A stretch of DNA of 64,000 bases from Bacillus nitratireducens (GTDB lineage Bacteria; Bacillota; Bacilli; Bacillales; Bacillaceae_G). The translations under genes were made by a program, and so were the position numbers. Under the pieces are notes generated by a model, which saw only the letters and a program-made list of their open reading frames with translations, had not been told where the DNA came from and did not search any database. Numbering within the stretch: position 1 is the first letter of the stretch; each line of letters opens with the position of its first letter. Location of the stretch: positions 1 to 64,000 of the forward strand of contig NZ_MAOC01000078.1 in assembly GCF_001884135.1 (NCBI RefSeq), written 5' to 3'. Positions 26,611 to 37,013 of this stretch are shown piece by piece.

Positions 26611-27637
26611 CTGCTTTCATTTGAAGAATACGTTTTTCAACAACTGCTGGTGGTTTTACTTCTGGCGCTTGCTCATGAAGTAACCAAGTTGCCGCATAAT
26701 GTGTATCACTTACTTTAAATAAAGGTGGTTCCATTTCAAAATCAATTTTCAGCGCCTGCGGGTTACGTGGTGCAAAAGCATCACCCTTTGGCGGTTTTAA
26801 TAAGTCAGGAGGCGTTCCTGGAATCGCATATAGTTCGTCCTCTGAACCATCTAAGCTTGGCATAGATGCGATTAAGCCCCATGTGTATGGATGTTTTGGA
26901 TTGTAGAAAATTTCATCAACAGTTCCAATTTCAACAACTTTACCAGCATACATAACCGCAACTCGGTCTGCAACGTTTGCCACTACACCTAAATCATGCG
27001 TAATGAAAATGATTGCTGCTTCTGTTTTTTGCTGAATGTCCTTCATAAGTTCTAAAATTTGCGCCTGAATTGTAACGTCTAGCGCTGTTGTCGGCTCATC
27101 GGCAATTAATAATTTCGGATTACAAGCTAACGCCATCGCAATAACTACACGTTGTCTCATACCACCTGAGAATTGGTGAGGATATTGTTTTAAGCGCGCT
27201 TCTGGATTTGGAATACCTACAAGGTCGATTAATTCTAAAGCAACTTTACGTGCATCTGCTTTACTCATCCCTTGGTGTTTAATAAGACCTTCCATAATCT
27301 GATTACCAATTGTCATCGTTGGATTTAATGATGTCATTGGATCTTGGAAAATCATCGCAATATCTTTACCGCGTACTTGCTGCATTTCTTTTTCTGTTAG
27401 TTTCGTTAAGTCACGACCTTCAAATACGATTTCACCGTTTTTAATACGTCCTGGAGGATTCGGAATTAATCCCATTAACGCTTTAGAAGTAACTGATTTA
27501 CCAGAACCAGATTCTCCTACAATCGCTAATGTTTCTCCTTTTTTTAAATCAAAAGTAACGCCGCGTACAGCTTGTACTTCACCTGCATGTGTATCAAAGG
27601 AGACTTGCAAATCTTTTACCTCTAGCAATGTTTTCAT
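26594..27637 (-). CDS. oppD: Oligopeptide ABC importer ATP-binding protein OppD
   Basis: A 347-residue ABC ATPase with [14 protein letters not shown] (Walker A), [17 protein letters not shown] and [12 protein letters not shown] (Walker B). The C-terminal extension carries [14 protein letters not shown], the oligopeptide/dipeptide transporter tail. It lies 18 nt after oppC and overlaps oppF. Partner of OppF in the cytoplasmic ATPase pair. Confidence 0.96.
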   Translation of the reverse strand: MKTLLEVKDLQVSFDTHAGEVQAVRGVTFDLKKGETLAIVGESGSGKSVTSKALMGLIPNPPGRIKNGEIVFEGRDLTKLTEKEMQQVRGKDIAMIFQDPMTSLNPTMTIGNQIMEGLIKHQGMSKADARKVALELIDLVGIPNPEARLKQYPHQFSGGMRQRVVIAMALACNPKLLIADEPTTALDVTIQAQILELMKDIQQKTEAAIIFITHDLGVVANVADRVAVMYAGKVVEIGTVDEIFYNPKHPYTWGLIASMPSLDGSEDELYAIPGTPPDLLKPPKGDAFAPRNPQALKIDFEMEPPLFKVSDTHYAATWLLHEQAPEVKPPAVVEKRILQMKAGEQHD

Positions 27638-27655
27638 TTTTACTTCTCCCCTCTT

Positions 27656-28672
27656 TTACTTACGCATTTTTGGATCTAACGCGTCGCGTAATCCGTCTGC
27701 CATTAAGTTGAATGCTAAGATTAACATACTGATGACAACCGCTGGGATGAACATCATATGTGGATACGTTTGAATTGATTTATAACCATCGTTTACAAGA
27801 GAACCAAGTGATGCGAATGGTGGCTGAATGCCTAGCCCGATGAAGCTTAAGAATGCTTCACCAAATACCGCTGTTGGAATTGTAAACATTGTCATTACGA
27901 TAATTGGTCCCATTACGTTCGGAATTAAGTGCTTCACAATTAACTGTGTATTTGTTGCCCCTAATGTACGAGATGCTAATACATATTCTTGGTTTTTTAA
28001 TTTTAGGATTTGTCCACGAACGATACGCGACATCCCTATCCAGCCTGTAATTGCCATCGCGAGTGTAATCGACCATATACCTGATCCCATAATGATTACC
28101 ATTAAAATAACGATGATTAAGTATGGAATACCGTTAATAATCTCCATAATACGTTGCATAATATTATCTACTCTGCCGCCATAGAACGCTGAAATACCTC
28201 CGTATGCAACCCCGATTACTAGATCAATCGCTGCTGCTAAAAGAGCGATATATAATGATACACGTGTACCTTCCCATGTTCTTGTCCATAAATCACGACC
28301 AAGATCATCTGTACCAAACCAGAAGTACTCTTTAATATCACGTTTTTCATATTGGTCAACACCATATTGATCTGTACCGTCAAATGGTAGCCAATGAATA
28401 TTTTCAATCACTGGAATTTTCGGTGGCATTTTCGCACGACCTAAATCCTGCTCTTTATAAGAATGCTTACTTACCATCGGTCCTATAATTGCTAGTAGTA
28501 CAATAAGCATTAATAATACGAAACCAAACATTGCACCTTTATGTTGGAACAAACGTCTTCTTACATCTTGCCAAAACGTTAAGCTTGGACGGGCAATGAC
28601 TTCATTATCAACATTACTTTGATTGGCTGGTTGAAATAAATCTGGAGATAATTTTTGTACATCTTTCATCAT
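27656..28672 (-). CDS. oppC: Oligopeptide ABC importer permease OppC
   Basis: A 338-residue BPD_transp_1 permease with a long N-terminal region, one early membrane segment (FGFVLLMLIVLLAIIGPMV) and five more. The EAA coupling motif region is SRTLGATNTQLIVKHLIPN. The ATG overlaps the oppB stop as ATGA, so the two permease subunits are translationally coupled. Length and order are typical. Confidence 0.95.
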   Translation of the reverse strand: MMKDVQKLSPDLFQPANQSNVDNEVIARPSLTFWQDVRRRLFQHKGAMFGFVLLMLIVLLAIIGPMVSKHSYKEQDLGRAKMPPKIPVIENIHWLPFDGTDQYGVDQYEKRDIKEYFWFGTDDLGRDLWTRTWEGTRVSLYIALLAAAIDLVIGVAYGGISAFYGGRVDNIMQRIMEIINGIPYLIIVILMVIIMGSGIWSITLAMAITGWIGMSRIVRGQILKLKNQEYVLASRTLGATNTQLIVKHLIPNVMGPIIVMTMFTIPTAVFGEAFLSFIGLGIQPPFASLGSLVNDGYKSIQTYPHMMFIPAVVISMLILAFNLMADGLRDALDPKMRK

Positions 28673-29598
28673 TTTTTCCCTCCCGCTAAACGAATACGAG
28701 GATCAATAATTCCGTATAAAATATCGACAATGAAAATAACTAAGATGAAGATCGCACTATAGAAAATTGTAGTTCCCATAATAACTGTATAGTCATTTAC
28801 TGTAATCGATTTAACGAATTGTTCCCCAAGTCCAGGTACAGCGTAAATTTGCTCAATAACTAGTGTCCCTGTAATTAATCCTGCAACCATTGGTCCTAAA
28901 ATTGTTACAACTGGAATTAATGCGTTACGAAGTGCGTGCTTGATAATGATAACGCCTTGGCTAATTCCTTTCGCTTTCGCTGTTAAAATGTAGTCAGCTT
29001 GCATAACCTCAATTAACTCTGCACGAGCGAAACGTGCGATTGTTGCGATAACTGCCATCGATAAGGCAATTGTAGGCATTACTGTAAACTCAGGTCCTTT
29101 CCAGAATGCTACTGGGAACCAACCAAGTTTTACCCCTACGAAATATTGTAGTAATGCGGCGAATACGAATGATGGTACCGACATCCCGAGTACGGAAATT
29201 ATTGTCGCCCCATAATCGACCCACGTATTGTTACGAAGTGCCGCAACGATTCCTAAAATTAATCCGATAAATGTTCCTAATATAATCGCTTGTAAACCAA
29301 GTTGTGCTGATGGTCCAATACGATCCACAATCATATCTGTTACTGGGCGGTTATCATATTGGAATGATACCCCTAAATCACCTTTTGCTAAGTTACCTAA
29401 GTAACGTGCATATTGAACTGGTACCGGATCATTTAAACCATATTTTTCAAGAATGATTTCTTTTTGTGCCGGTGATAGTTTCTCCTGGTTTTTAAGCGGA
29501 GAACCCGGAAGTAATTTCATCAAAAAGAAAGTCAGTGTAGTAATTAAAAATAATGTCAAAGCCATGTACACGAAACGTTTTAATACATAACGTCCCAT
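28669..29598 (-). CDS. oppB: Oligopeptide ABC importer permease OppB
   Basis: A 309-residue permease with six membrane segments and the EAA region TAKAKGISQGVIIIKHALRN. The start is ATG 29598 (MGRYVLKRFVYMALT) with GGGGAGGTGC upstream; the longer frame to 29697 reads through the intergenic region and was rejected. A 127 nt gap separates it from oppA copy 2, usual in opp operons where the binding protein is made in excess. Confidence 0.95.
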   Translation of the reverse strand: MGRYVLKRFVYMALTLFLITTLTFFLMKLLPGSPLKNQEKLSPAQKEIILEKYGLNDPVPVQYARYLGNLAKGDLGVSFQYDNRPVTDMIVDRIGPSAQLGLQAIILGTFIGLILGIVAALRNNTWVDYGATIISVLGMSVPSFVFAALLQYFVGVKLGWFPVAFWKGPEFTVMPTIALSMAVIATIARFARAELIEVMQADYILTAKAKGISQGVIIIKHALRNALIPVVTILGPMVAGLITGTLVIEQIYAVPGLGEQFVKSITVNDYTVIMGTTIFYSAIFILVIFIVDILYGIIDPRIRLAGGKK

Positions 29599-29725
29599 AG
29601 TCAAGCACCTCCCCGTTTTTCTCAAAAGCAATAAGATAGTTTGAAATATTCTTACTTTTATTTTTTTAAAATAAGAGCACATGCCCATCATAGGCATATA
29701 CCCTTATTCATGATGGAAACCATTT

Positions 29726-31357
29726 TTAGTTTTTGAGTTCAACCCACTTATAGCTAAATTCTCCGCCATATTTATGTTCTAATAGGCCTGTAATTGAACT
29801 ACGTTGTAAATATGCCTTTCCAGGTTGATATACTGGAGCAATCGCTGCATCTTCAAGCAGTTGTTGTTCTGCTTTTAATAGAGCATCCCAACGAGCTTGT
29901 ACATCTACTTCTGTTTTGGCTTTCTTAATTAGTTCATCATATACTGGATTTGCGTAATTCACTTTATTTTGCGAATTACCTGTTGTATACATTTCAAGGA
30001 ATGACATTGGATCCATATAATCTGGACTCCATCCCGCATATGACATCGCATAATCTCCACTTGCTTCAAGTTTTAATTTTTGTGCAAATGGCTGCATTTT
30101 TGTTGAAACTGTTAAACCTGGTAAGTTCTTTTCGAATTGTCCTTTTAAATACTCTCCGATTTTTTTAGCATCATCAGTATCAAAGTTTAATAACTCTAAC
30201 TCTACTTTGTCTACACCAAGTTCTTTTTTACCAGCTTCCCAATATTTTTGGGCTTCTTTAACATCCTCTTTTATAAGCTTTCCGTTCTCTTCACGGAAGT
30301 CTTTTCCGCTAGGTCCTTTTGCCAAACCTTTCGGAACAAAACCATACATTCCTTCTGAACCATCGTTTAAGATAACTTTTCCGATATTTTCACGTTCAAA
30401 GGACATCGCAATTGCTTTTCGGATATTTTTATTTGCTAAAAACTTATTTTTTTCATTTAAGCGAATGAATTGTGTAGATGGTCTCTTAATTGTTTTAAAA
30501 TCAGCATCTGATTTGTATTTATCTACAAACTCTGATGTTAATACTACACGATCAATTGCTTTTGTTTCATATAAATTTATAGCCGTTGAACGATCCTTAA
30601 CAATATTGAAGTTTACTTCCTCAAGTTTTACTACTTTATTTTCCCAATACGTCGGGTTCTTCGTCAATTTGAAACTTTGTTCATGCTTCCATTCATTTAA
30701 AACGAATGGTCCATTGTAAAGTGTCGTATTGGATTCTAATCCGAATTTATCTCCTTGTTCTTTTACAAACTTCTCATTCAAAGGATAAAATGTTGGATAG
30801 ACTGTTAAACTTACAAAATAAGGAACAGGGTTGTCTAATTCCACTTCAAGTGTGTGATCATCAACGGCCTTTACACCAAGTTCTTCAACTGGTAACTCTT
30901 TTTTGTTAACTTTCTCCGCATTTTTAACATCAAATAGTATGTAAGCAAACTTGGCACCCGTATTTGAATCTACAGCTCTTCTCCAAGAATAAACGAAGTC
31001 TTTAGCTGTTACAGGCTCACCGTTAGACCATTTCGCATCTTCACGTAATTTAAATACGTACTTTTTACCATCCTCTGATTTCTCATAGGATTTAGCGACA
31101 CCTGGAACGAGTTTATCATCTTTCCCCAGACGATATAATCCTTCCATTGTATTATTCATGATGTTAGAAGATGCTGCATCTGTTGATAACGTCGTATCCA
31201 TTGTTGGAATCTCAGCTGTTTCAGTTAGGTTTAACACTTGCTTATTTGAGGCTTTTTCTTTTGCGCCTGCTTTGTTATCTTCTTTTTGATAACTACAAGC
31301 TCCTAACATACTCACTGTCAACGTTGATGCAATTAATAACGGTATCTTTTTCTTCAT
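29726..31357 (-). CDS. oppA: Oligopeptide-binding lipoprotein OppA (copy 2, first gene of oppABCDF)
   Basis: A 543-residue SBP family 5 lipoprotein: signal peptide with lipobox LGAC (Cys21), and WSNGEPVTAKDFVYSWRR. It is the genuine operon-leading OppA. In B. thuringiensis an oppABCDF system imports the PapR signalling peptide for PlcR activation; whether this is that operon cannot be read from sequence alone. Closely related to the copy at 20529. GGGGAGGCAATAC precedes the ATG. Confidence 0.94.
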   Translation of the reverse strand: MKKKIPLLIASTLTVSMLGACSYQKEDNKAGAKEKASNKQVLNLTETAEIPTMDTTLSTDAASSNIMNNTMEGLYRLGKDDKLVPGVAKSYEKSEDGKKYVFKLREDAKWSNGEPVTAKDFVYSWRRAVDSNTGAKFAYILFDVKNAEKVNKKELPVEELGVKAVDDHTLEVELDNPVPYFVSLTVYPTFYPLNEKFVKEQGDKFGLESNTTLYNGPFVLNEWKHEQSFKLTKNPTYWENKVVKLEEVNFNIVKDRSTAINLYETKAIDRVVLTSEFVDKYKSDADFKTIKRPSTQFIRLNEKNKFLANKNIRKAIAMSFERENIGKVILNDGSEGMYGFVPKGLAKGPSGKDFREENGKLIKEDVKEAQKYWEAGKKELGVDKVELELLNFDTDDAKKIGEYLKGQFEKNLPGLTVSTKMQPFAQKLKLEASGDYAMSYAGWSPDYMDPMSFLEMYTTGNSQNKVNYANPVYDELIKKAKTEVDVQARWDALLKAEQQLLEDAAIAPVYQPGKAYLQRSSITGLLEHKYGGEFSYKWVELKN

Positions 31358-31676
31358 GTTGTATTGCCTCCCCTAATTGCACTTCCTGTACCCTCACTTG
31401 TAAAAAAGTAGAATTGAAAGAATAATCTCCAAGTTTCTACAATTTTCATTATACATATAATATGACGATTGTGAATATAGTTTTTTGTTTTTTTGTTAAA
31501 ATTTTTAATAAATTATTTATTTTTTTATTTTTTTGTAAAGGAATACGTTAACATTGCTACCATCATCTTGCAATTAACACTTTAATTGCGTATAATTTTC
31601 AAAAAATTATTTATATTACTTATTATAGCTTTTATAGTATAATAATTCTAGTAATATTTTGACGGAGGGGAATATT
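31358..31676. promoter_or_regulatory. AT-rich divergent region between oppA copy 2 and the DUF3899 gene
   Basis: About 320 bp, very AT-rich, holding the opp operon promoter (minus) and a plus-strand -10 TATAAT at about 31638-31643 for the next gene. Nothing else recognised. Confidence 0.45.
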
Positions 31677-32057
31677 TTGAATAAAGTTTTTTTTCATACT
31701 TGTATACTATTTTTTGTAGCGATAATCGCTTCTAGTGTTGGCGCATTCCTCGTTTCATCTCAGTTTTTGTTGAATTTTGTCAACATCTCATTCTATATCT
31801 CATTGTTTTTTATTCTTATAGGTGGTTTTTTATACATATTTCAAAATGGATTTTTTAACGTAACAATTTACGCATTCCAAAGAGTATTTGGTACGAACAA
31901 AAAAATTGACTCTTTAATTGAAGAAGCAGAGGAACCTACCGATAAGAAAGAGCGTATTTATAAAACATATTCATTCAAATGGACGTATCCGATTTGTATT
32001 ACTGGTATCGTACTTGGTATGTTCTCGACTCTCATTAGCTTTACTATTTTGATGTAG
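31677..32057 (+). CDS. DUF3899-type small membrane protein
   Basis: A 126-residue protein with three hydrophobic segments: residues about 4-27, 33-57 and the C-terminal 105-125, with a charged cytoplasmic stretch (DSLIEEAEEPTDKKERIYK) between. I recognise it as the DUF3899 type found beside trpS in the B. cereus group; function unknown. The start is TTG 31677 with ACGGAGGGG 8 nt upstream; the frame opens at 31659 with another TTG that overlaps this site and was rejected. Confidence 0.75.
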   Translation: MNKVFFHTCILFFVAIIASSVGAFLVSSQFLLNFVNISFYISLFFILIGGFLYIFQNGFFNVTIYAFQRVFGTNKKIDSLIEEAEEPTDKKERIYKTYSFKWTYPICITGIVLGMFSTLISFTILM

Positions 32058-32058
32058 T

Positions 32059-32086
32059 TTGCAAACGCTATTCCATATGATATAAT
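32059..32086 (+). promoter_or_regulatory. Sigma-A promoter of trpS
   Basis: TTGCAA (32059-32064), 16 nt spacer and TATAAT (32081-32086), starting right after the stop of the preceding gene and leading into the T-box leader. Confidence 0.7.
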
Positions 32087-32149
32087 AATCAGCAAAACAT
32101 TTTGTTATAAAACTTTAGTTCTTTCATATTAAAAGGGCTCAGTTAACAA

Positions 32150-32406
32150 TAAATAATTTTATATGTATGCGATGATAAAGAAGAGTACATATTGAGGCAA
32201 TTTCAGAGAGCTTGTGGCTGGTGTGAACAAGTAATTGTGCAATATGGAATGGGCTTTTGAGCACCAAACCGAACCGTAAGTAGTAGGCTTTGGCGTTATA
32301 TCCAGACGTTATTATGGATCTGAGAGATTTCACAACAGTGAAATAATTAGGGTGGTACCGCGGTCCATTCGTCCCTATGTAATTTGGGATGAATGGGCTT
32401 TTTTGT
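32150..32406 (+). promoter_or_regulatory. Tryptophan T-box riboswitch
   Basis: The leader contains the nearly invariant T-box AGGGTGGTACCGCG (32350-32363) and ends in a terminator, CCATTCGTCCC pairing with GGGATGAATGG followed by TTTTTT. Upstream is the stem I region; a TGG at 32245-32247 (in AATATGGAAT) is the likely tryptophan specifier codon. Uncharged tRNA-Trp binding would favour the antiterminator and switch on trpS. Confidence 0.93.
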
Positions 32407-32441
32407 ATGCCTTCTCTTCCCTATCACACATTCAAATTTAG

Positions 32442-33443
<1,002 letters not shown>

Positions 33444-33448
33444 CTTAT

Positions 33449-33947
33449 AAAGCGGAGGCGACTGCTTAGCCCTGACGGCTAAGGTTCTTTCCCACAGAAG
33501 GTGCTTTTTACCTTCTCGTGGGGAAGGTTCTTAGACGCGAAGGGCTAGGAGCCGGAGCTGGATTTCTATATAAAGCGGAAGCAGCTCGTTCAGCTCTGAC
33601 TGGCTAAGGTTCTTTCCCACAGAAGGTGCTTTTTACCTTCTCGTGGGGAAGGTTCTTAGACGCGAAGGGCTAGGAGCCGGAGCTGGATTTCTACATAAAG
33701 CGGAGGCAGCTCGTTCAGCTCTGACTGGCTAAGGTTCTTTCGCATAGAAGACGCTTTTTGTCTTCTTATGCGGAAGGTTCTTAGACACGAAGAGCTTGCT
33801 GCCGGAGCTGGATTACTACAAAAAGCGGAAGCGGCTCGCTTAGAATGTGAGGGGGATGGAGTTCCTGACGTAGAGGCGCTTTTTGCCTCGCAGGAAGGCG
33901 CGAAGCCACCGAACATTCTTGCCAACTCCATAAAAAAAACCGCCAAT
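33449..33947 (+). repeat. Four tandem ~125 bp units with covarying hairpins
   Basis: Units begin with AAAGCGG at 33449, 33572, 33697 and 33822 (spacing 123, 125, 125). Each has an inner hairpin with the constant loop GCTTTTT (33503, 33628, 33753, 33878) but different stems: CCCACAGAAGGT in units 1-2, CGCATAGAAGAC in 3, GAGGC type in 4, each with matching complements. Outer arms also co-change: TAGCCCT/AGGGCTA, AGCTCT/AGGGCT, AGCTCT/AGAGCT, AGAATGT/ACATTCT. This is strong evidence of a selected fold. Function unknown. Confidence 0.88.
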
Positions 33948-33962
33948 TGGCGGTTTTTTTAA
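33933..33962. terminator. Bidirectional terminator between the repeat array and yjbA
   Basis: ACCGCCAATTGGCGGT, a perfect palindrome with A-run before and T-run after, overlapping the stop codon of the minus-strand yjbA. Confidence 0.92.
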
Positions 33963-34705
33963 TTTACCTTCTGCTCGTTTTCCATTTCCCATAGCTTTTC
34001 AAAAAACGGCTGTCCTTTTACAAGGCGCTCGCATAATTGTTCGTGCTTCTCAGACCATCCAGTTTTCGCTTCATCATAAAGTTTAGCCCAAATATCTTCA
34101 AATTCCATATGTTGAACCATTCCGTATGCTGATGGATCCCACTCTGTGAACCAATAGCGAATTTCAGCTGGATTTTTCGTTGTATGTAATTGATCTAACG
34201 CCATAAATAATAGTTGTTTTAGCTGTCTTTCTTTACGAGTCAAGCCATTCATAATGAAAGGCGATGGTGATAAAATATGATGTTCTTTTTCAATTTCTTC
34301 TACCTGGAACTCATACTTTTCCGCTTGCACGTTTTCTACCATCTCATATACCATCTGCTCTTGACGAGGTATAAGCCTACTTTTTCTAATTGGCACATTA
34401 TAGCCGATTGAATCAATCGCGATGATTCCTTTTCCATCTGTAACTACAAAACAATATTCTTGTTGCAAACGTTCGTGATTTTTACGAATATAAGCCTTAT
34501 GATGTACGTCTTCCAATAACTTTTGCGGAAGCTCTAACAATTCGTTCTCGATGTAATGATATAATGTGGAATCTACTTTTAATAATGGCACTTGATCTAA
34601 TAGCTCAATCGTATCATCTTTCCGCCATTCGTAAAAATGACAAACGTTATACCCATTCTCTTCACCTTCAAACCAATTTACCCATACATCATGTAGATAT
34701 AACAT
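33959..34705 (-). CDS. yjbA: UPF0736 family protein (YjbA)
   Basis: A 248-residue protein starting [20 protein letters not shown], matching B. subtilis YjbA, a conserved protein of unknown function that lies next to trpS there too. No signal peptide or membrane helix; rich in charged residues. GAGGGGTAGTGA lies upstream of the ATG. The start at 34705 gives the family N-terminus. Confidence 0.85.
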   Translation of the reverse strand: MLYLHDVWVNWFEGEENGYNVCHFYEWRKDDTIELLDQVPLLKVDSTLYHYIENELLELPQKLLEDVHHKAYIRKNHERLQQEYCFVVTDGKGIIAIDSIGYNVPIRKSRLIPRQEQMVYEMVENVQAEKYEFQVEEIEKEHHILSPSPFIMNGLTRKERQLKQLLFMALDQLHTTKNPAEIRYWFTEWDPSAYGMVQHMEFEDIWAKLYDEAKTGWSEKHEQLCERLVKGQPFFEKLWEMENEQKVN

Positions 34706-34817
34706 TCACTACCCCTCACTTCACTACTGTTTGTATCAATCATTATGTTCATTTTTGCTTAACTTTATTCCACCTAAGGAAATATATTCTAATTATTATT
34801 TTTTCTTCTATAATATA

Positions 34818-34848
34818 AAAAAACAAGAGATAGCTCTCCTGTTTTTTT
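34818..34848 (-). terminator. Terminator after yjaZ
   Basis: On the minus strand CAGGAGA-GCTA-TCTCTTG (one G-U pair) followed by a T-run, just downstream of the yjaZ stop. Confidence 0.8.
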
Positions 34849-35638
34849 ATGAAACATGAAATGTATTTGCTTTATTCAATATTTCTTTCGCATCTATAGA
34901 TAATAAAGAAAGTGTATCTTCTCCTTCAAAAGCTACACAATCTTTTACAATATGGAATCCAAGTGCATAGCCAAGCATTTTCGGATACGGGTGCAGTCCA
35001 TTTAATACAACATCGTGCTCCCTCGTACCTCTCTTTACATCTATTCGTTTTTGTATTGAATTTTTCCAATAATAAATAGCATCTTCTTTTGAAATGTAAG
35101 TAGTCCACGGTGCGCATCTTTTTTCTGTATACCTTTCATATACAGCTTGCTCAGCTAACCCTTCCATAATCATCGTATCAAGTAATGTATACTCTGTTTC
35201 TTTCGTCTCAATTTGATGCAATCTACATATATGGTGATATTCATGCGTTAATAGAGCTTTTAATTCCTCTACTGAATTACGCCCACATACGAATAAGAAA
35301 ATAACGTGACGCATAGATAAACCAGCCTTCCCGTTATACTCTTCTTGTACAGTTCGATTATATGAATCTGATAATAAAATAAAGATAGGAACATCCGGAC
35401 CTTTTAGCCAACTTTTTAATTTTTCATACTCCATGCTAAGTTCTTTCCAAATTTCTTTTTTCTCTAATTCTTTAATTTCCTGCTCCCCCCGCATTACCGG
35501 GCGATACATACCTCTAGAGATTAAAAATCGATACAACCTCTCTTTTGGCAATGGTATATACTTTGTAAATTTCTCACAAAGTTTTTCTGGGCGTCCATAA
35601 TACAGGTGTAGCCATTTTGCCGTATCAACAACCCCCAT
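34847..35638 (-). CDS. yjaZ: DUF2268 putative zinc metalloprotease (YjaZ-like)
   Basis: A 263-residue protein with HEYHH in LLTHEYHHICRLHQ near residue 140 and a downstream MIMEGLAEQ glutamate, the gluzincin-like arrangement of DUF2268. B. subtilis YjaZ occupies the same place before fabF. GGAGGG directly abuts ATG 35644 but lies 7 nt before ATG 35638, so I chose the latter (MGVVDTAKWLHLYY). No signal peptide. Substrate unknown. Confidence 0.85.
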   Translation of the reverse strand: MGVVDTAKWLHLYYGRPEKLCEKFTKYIPLPKERLYRFLISRGMYRPVMRGEQEIKELEKKEIWKELSMEYEKLKSWLKGPDVPIFILLSDSYNRTVQEEYNGKAGLSMRHVIFLFVCGRNSVEELKALLTHEYHHICRLHQIETKETEYTLLDTMIMEGLAEQAVYERYTEKRCAPWTTYISKEDAIYYWKNSIQKRIDVKRGTREHDVVLNGLHPYPKMLGYALGFHIVKDCVAFEGEDTLSLLSIDAKEILNKANTFHVS

Positions 35639-35696
35639 CTTCATCCCTCCTTTTTTTATGTATATGCGAAAAAAGGAAAGAGCGTAAAAATAAATA

Positions 35697-35735
35697 AGGT
35701 GTTTTTTCGTAATTTTTTACGAAAAAACACCTTAT
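35697..35735. terminator. Terminator after fabF
   Basis: AAGGTGTTTTTTCGTAA and its perfect complement around TTTT, just past the fabF stop on the minus strand. Confidence 0.9.
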
Positions 35736-35743
35736 TTCATCTA

Positions 35744-36982
35744 TTATTTATACGATTTAAATACTAATACTGCGTTATGACCACCGAATCCTAATGAATT
35801 ACTCAATACCGCGTTTACTTCTTGATGTCTCGCTTCATTTGGTACGTAATCTAAATCACAATCTGGATCTGGCGTTTCATAGTTAATTGTCGGAGGAATC
35901 ACTCCGTCTGTAATTGTTTTAATAGAGAAGATCGCCTCAACAGCACCCGCTGCTCCTAATAAGTGACCTGTCATTGATTTCGTTGAGCTGATCGCTACTT
36001 TATATGCATGCTCGCCGAAAGTTTCTTTAATTGCCATCGTTTCATACTTTTCATTCGCATCTGTACTTGTACCATGCGCATTAATGTAATCAATATCTTC
36101 TGGCTTTAGACCTGCATCAGCTAAAGCTTGACGCATTGCACGCACTCCGCCTTCACCGCCAGGAGCAGGCATTGTAATATGGAACGCATCACCCGTTGCA
36201 CCATAACCAGCAATTTCCGCATAAATATGGGCTCCACGTGCTAATGCGTGCTCTAATTCTTCAAGAATAAGAATTCCTGATCCTTCACCCATTACGAAAC
36301 CGCTACGGTTTTTATCGAACGGACGGCAAGCCGTCGCTGGATCTTCATTAAATGTTAATGCTTTCGCTGAACTAAATCCAGCAAATGCCATACTTGTTAA
36401 CGGTGCTTCTGCTCCGCCCGTTATCATCGCATCAGCATCACCACGCTGAATTGCTTTAAATGCATCACCAATTGAGTTTGCACCAGATGCACAAGCCGTT
36501 ACAGAACAAGTGTTAATTCCTTTTGCTCCTGTAGCGATTGATACTTGACCTGCTGCCATATCTGGAATCATCATTGGTACGAAGAATGGACTCACGCGAC
36601 GCGGACCTTTTTCAGTAAAAATCTTAAATTGTTCTTCGTATGTTTCCATACCGCCAATACCAGAACCAATCCATACACCAATTCGAGGTCCGTTTTCTTC
36701 TGTAATTTCAAGCTTCGCATCCGCAACTGCCATTTTCGCTGCTGCTACTGCATATTGTGTAAAGCGATCCATACGGCGCGCTTCTTTTTTATCAATATAT
36801 TTCTCGACTTCAAAGTCGTTAATTTCTGCTGCTACTTTTGCTGGAAACAGTTCTGGATCAATTCTTGTAAGTCGTCCGATTCCAGATACGCCCTTTTTAA
36901 TGTTTTCCCACGCTGTTTCAACATCTGTTCCGATCGGTGTAACAGCTCCTAATCCTGTAATTACGACCCTCTTTTTTTCCAT
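35744..36982 (-). CDS. fabF: Beta-ketoacyl-ACP synthase II
   Basis: A 412-residue condensing enzyme with catalytic Cys164 in CSVTACASG and two histidines in NAHGTST (near 304) and TGHLLGAAG (near 340). It elongates acyl-ACP with malonyl-ACP in type II fatty acid synthesis. It follows fabH by 31 nt and is transcribed from the same FapR-controlled promoter. AAAAGGAGTG precedes the ATG. Full length. Confidence 0.97.
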   Translation of the reverse strand: MEKKRVVITGLGAVTPIGTDVETAWENIKKGVSGIGRLTRIDPELFPAKVAAEINDFEVEKYIDKKEARRMDRFTQYAVAAAKMAVADAKLEITEENGPRIGVWIGSGIGGMETYEEQFKIFTEKGPRRVSPFFVPMMIPDMAAGQVSIATGAKGINTCSVTACASGANSIGDAFKAIQRGDADAMITGGAEAPLTSMAFAGFSSAKALTFNEDPATACRPFDKNRSGFVMGEGSGILILEELEHALARGAHIYAEIAGYGATGDAFHITMPAPGGEGGVRAMRQALADAGLKPEDIDYINAHGTSTDANEKYETMAIKETFGEHAYKVAISSTKSMTGHLLGAAGAVEAIFSIKTITDGVIPPTINYETPDPDCDLDYVPNEARHQEVNAVLSNSLGFGGHNAVLVFKSYK

Positions 36983-37013
36983 ACAAAATACACTCCTTTT
37001 TTTCTCTCAGTCC

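Noticed and set aside
33449-33947. CRISPR array from the regular ~125 bp repeats after trpS
   Set aside because: Repeats are long, contiguous and diverged, with no short constant repeat plus unique spacers and no cas genes nearby.
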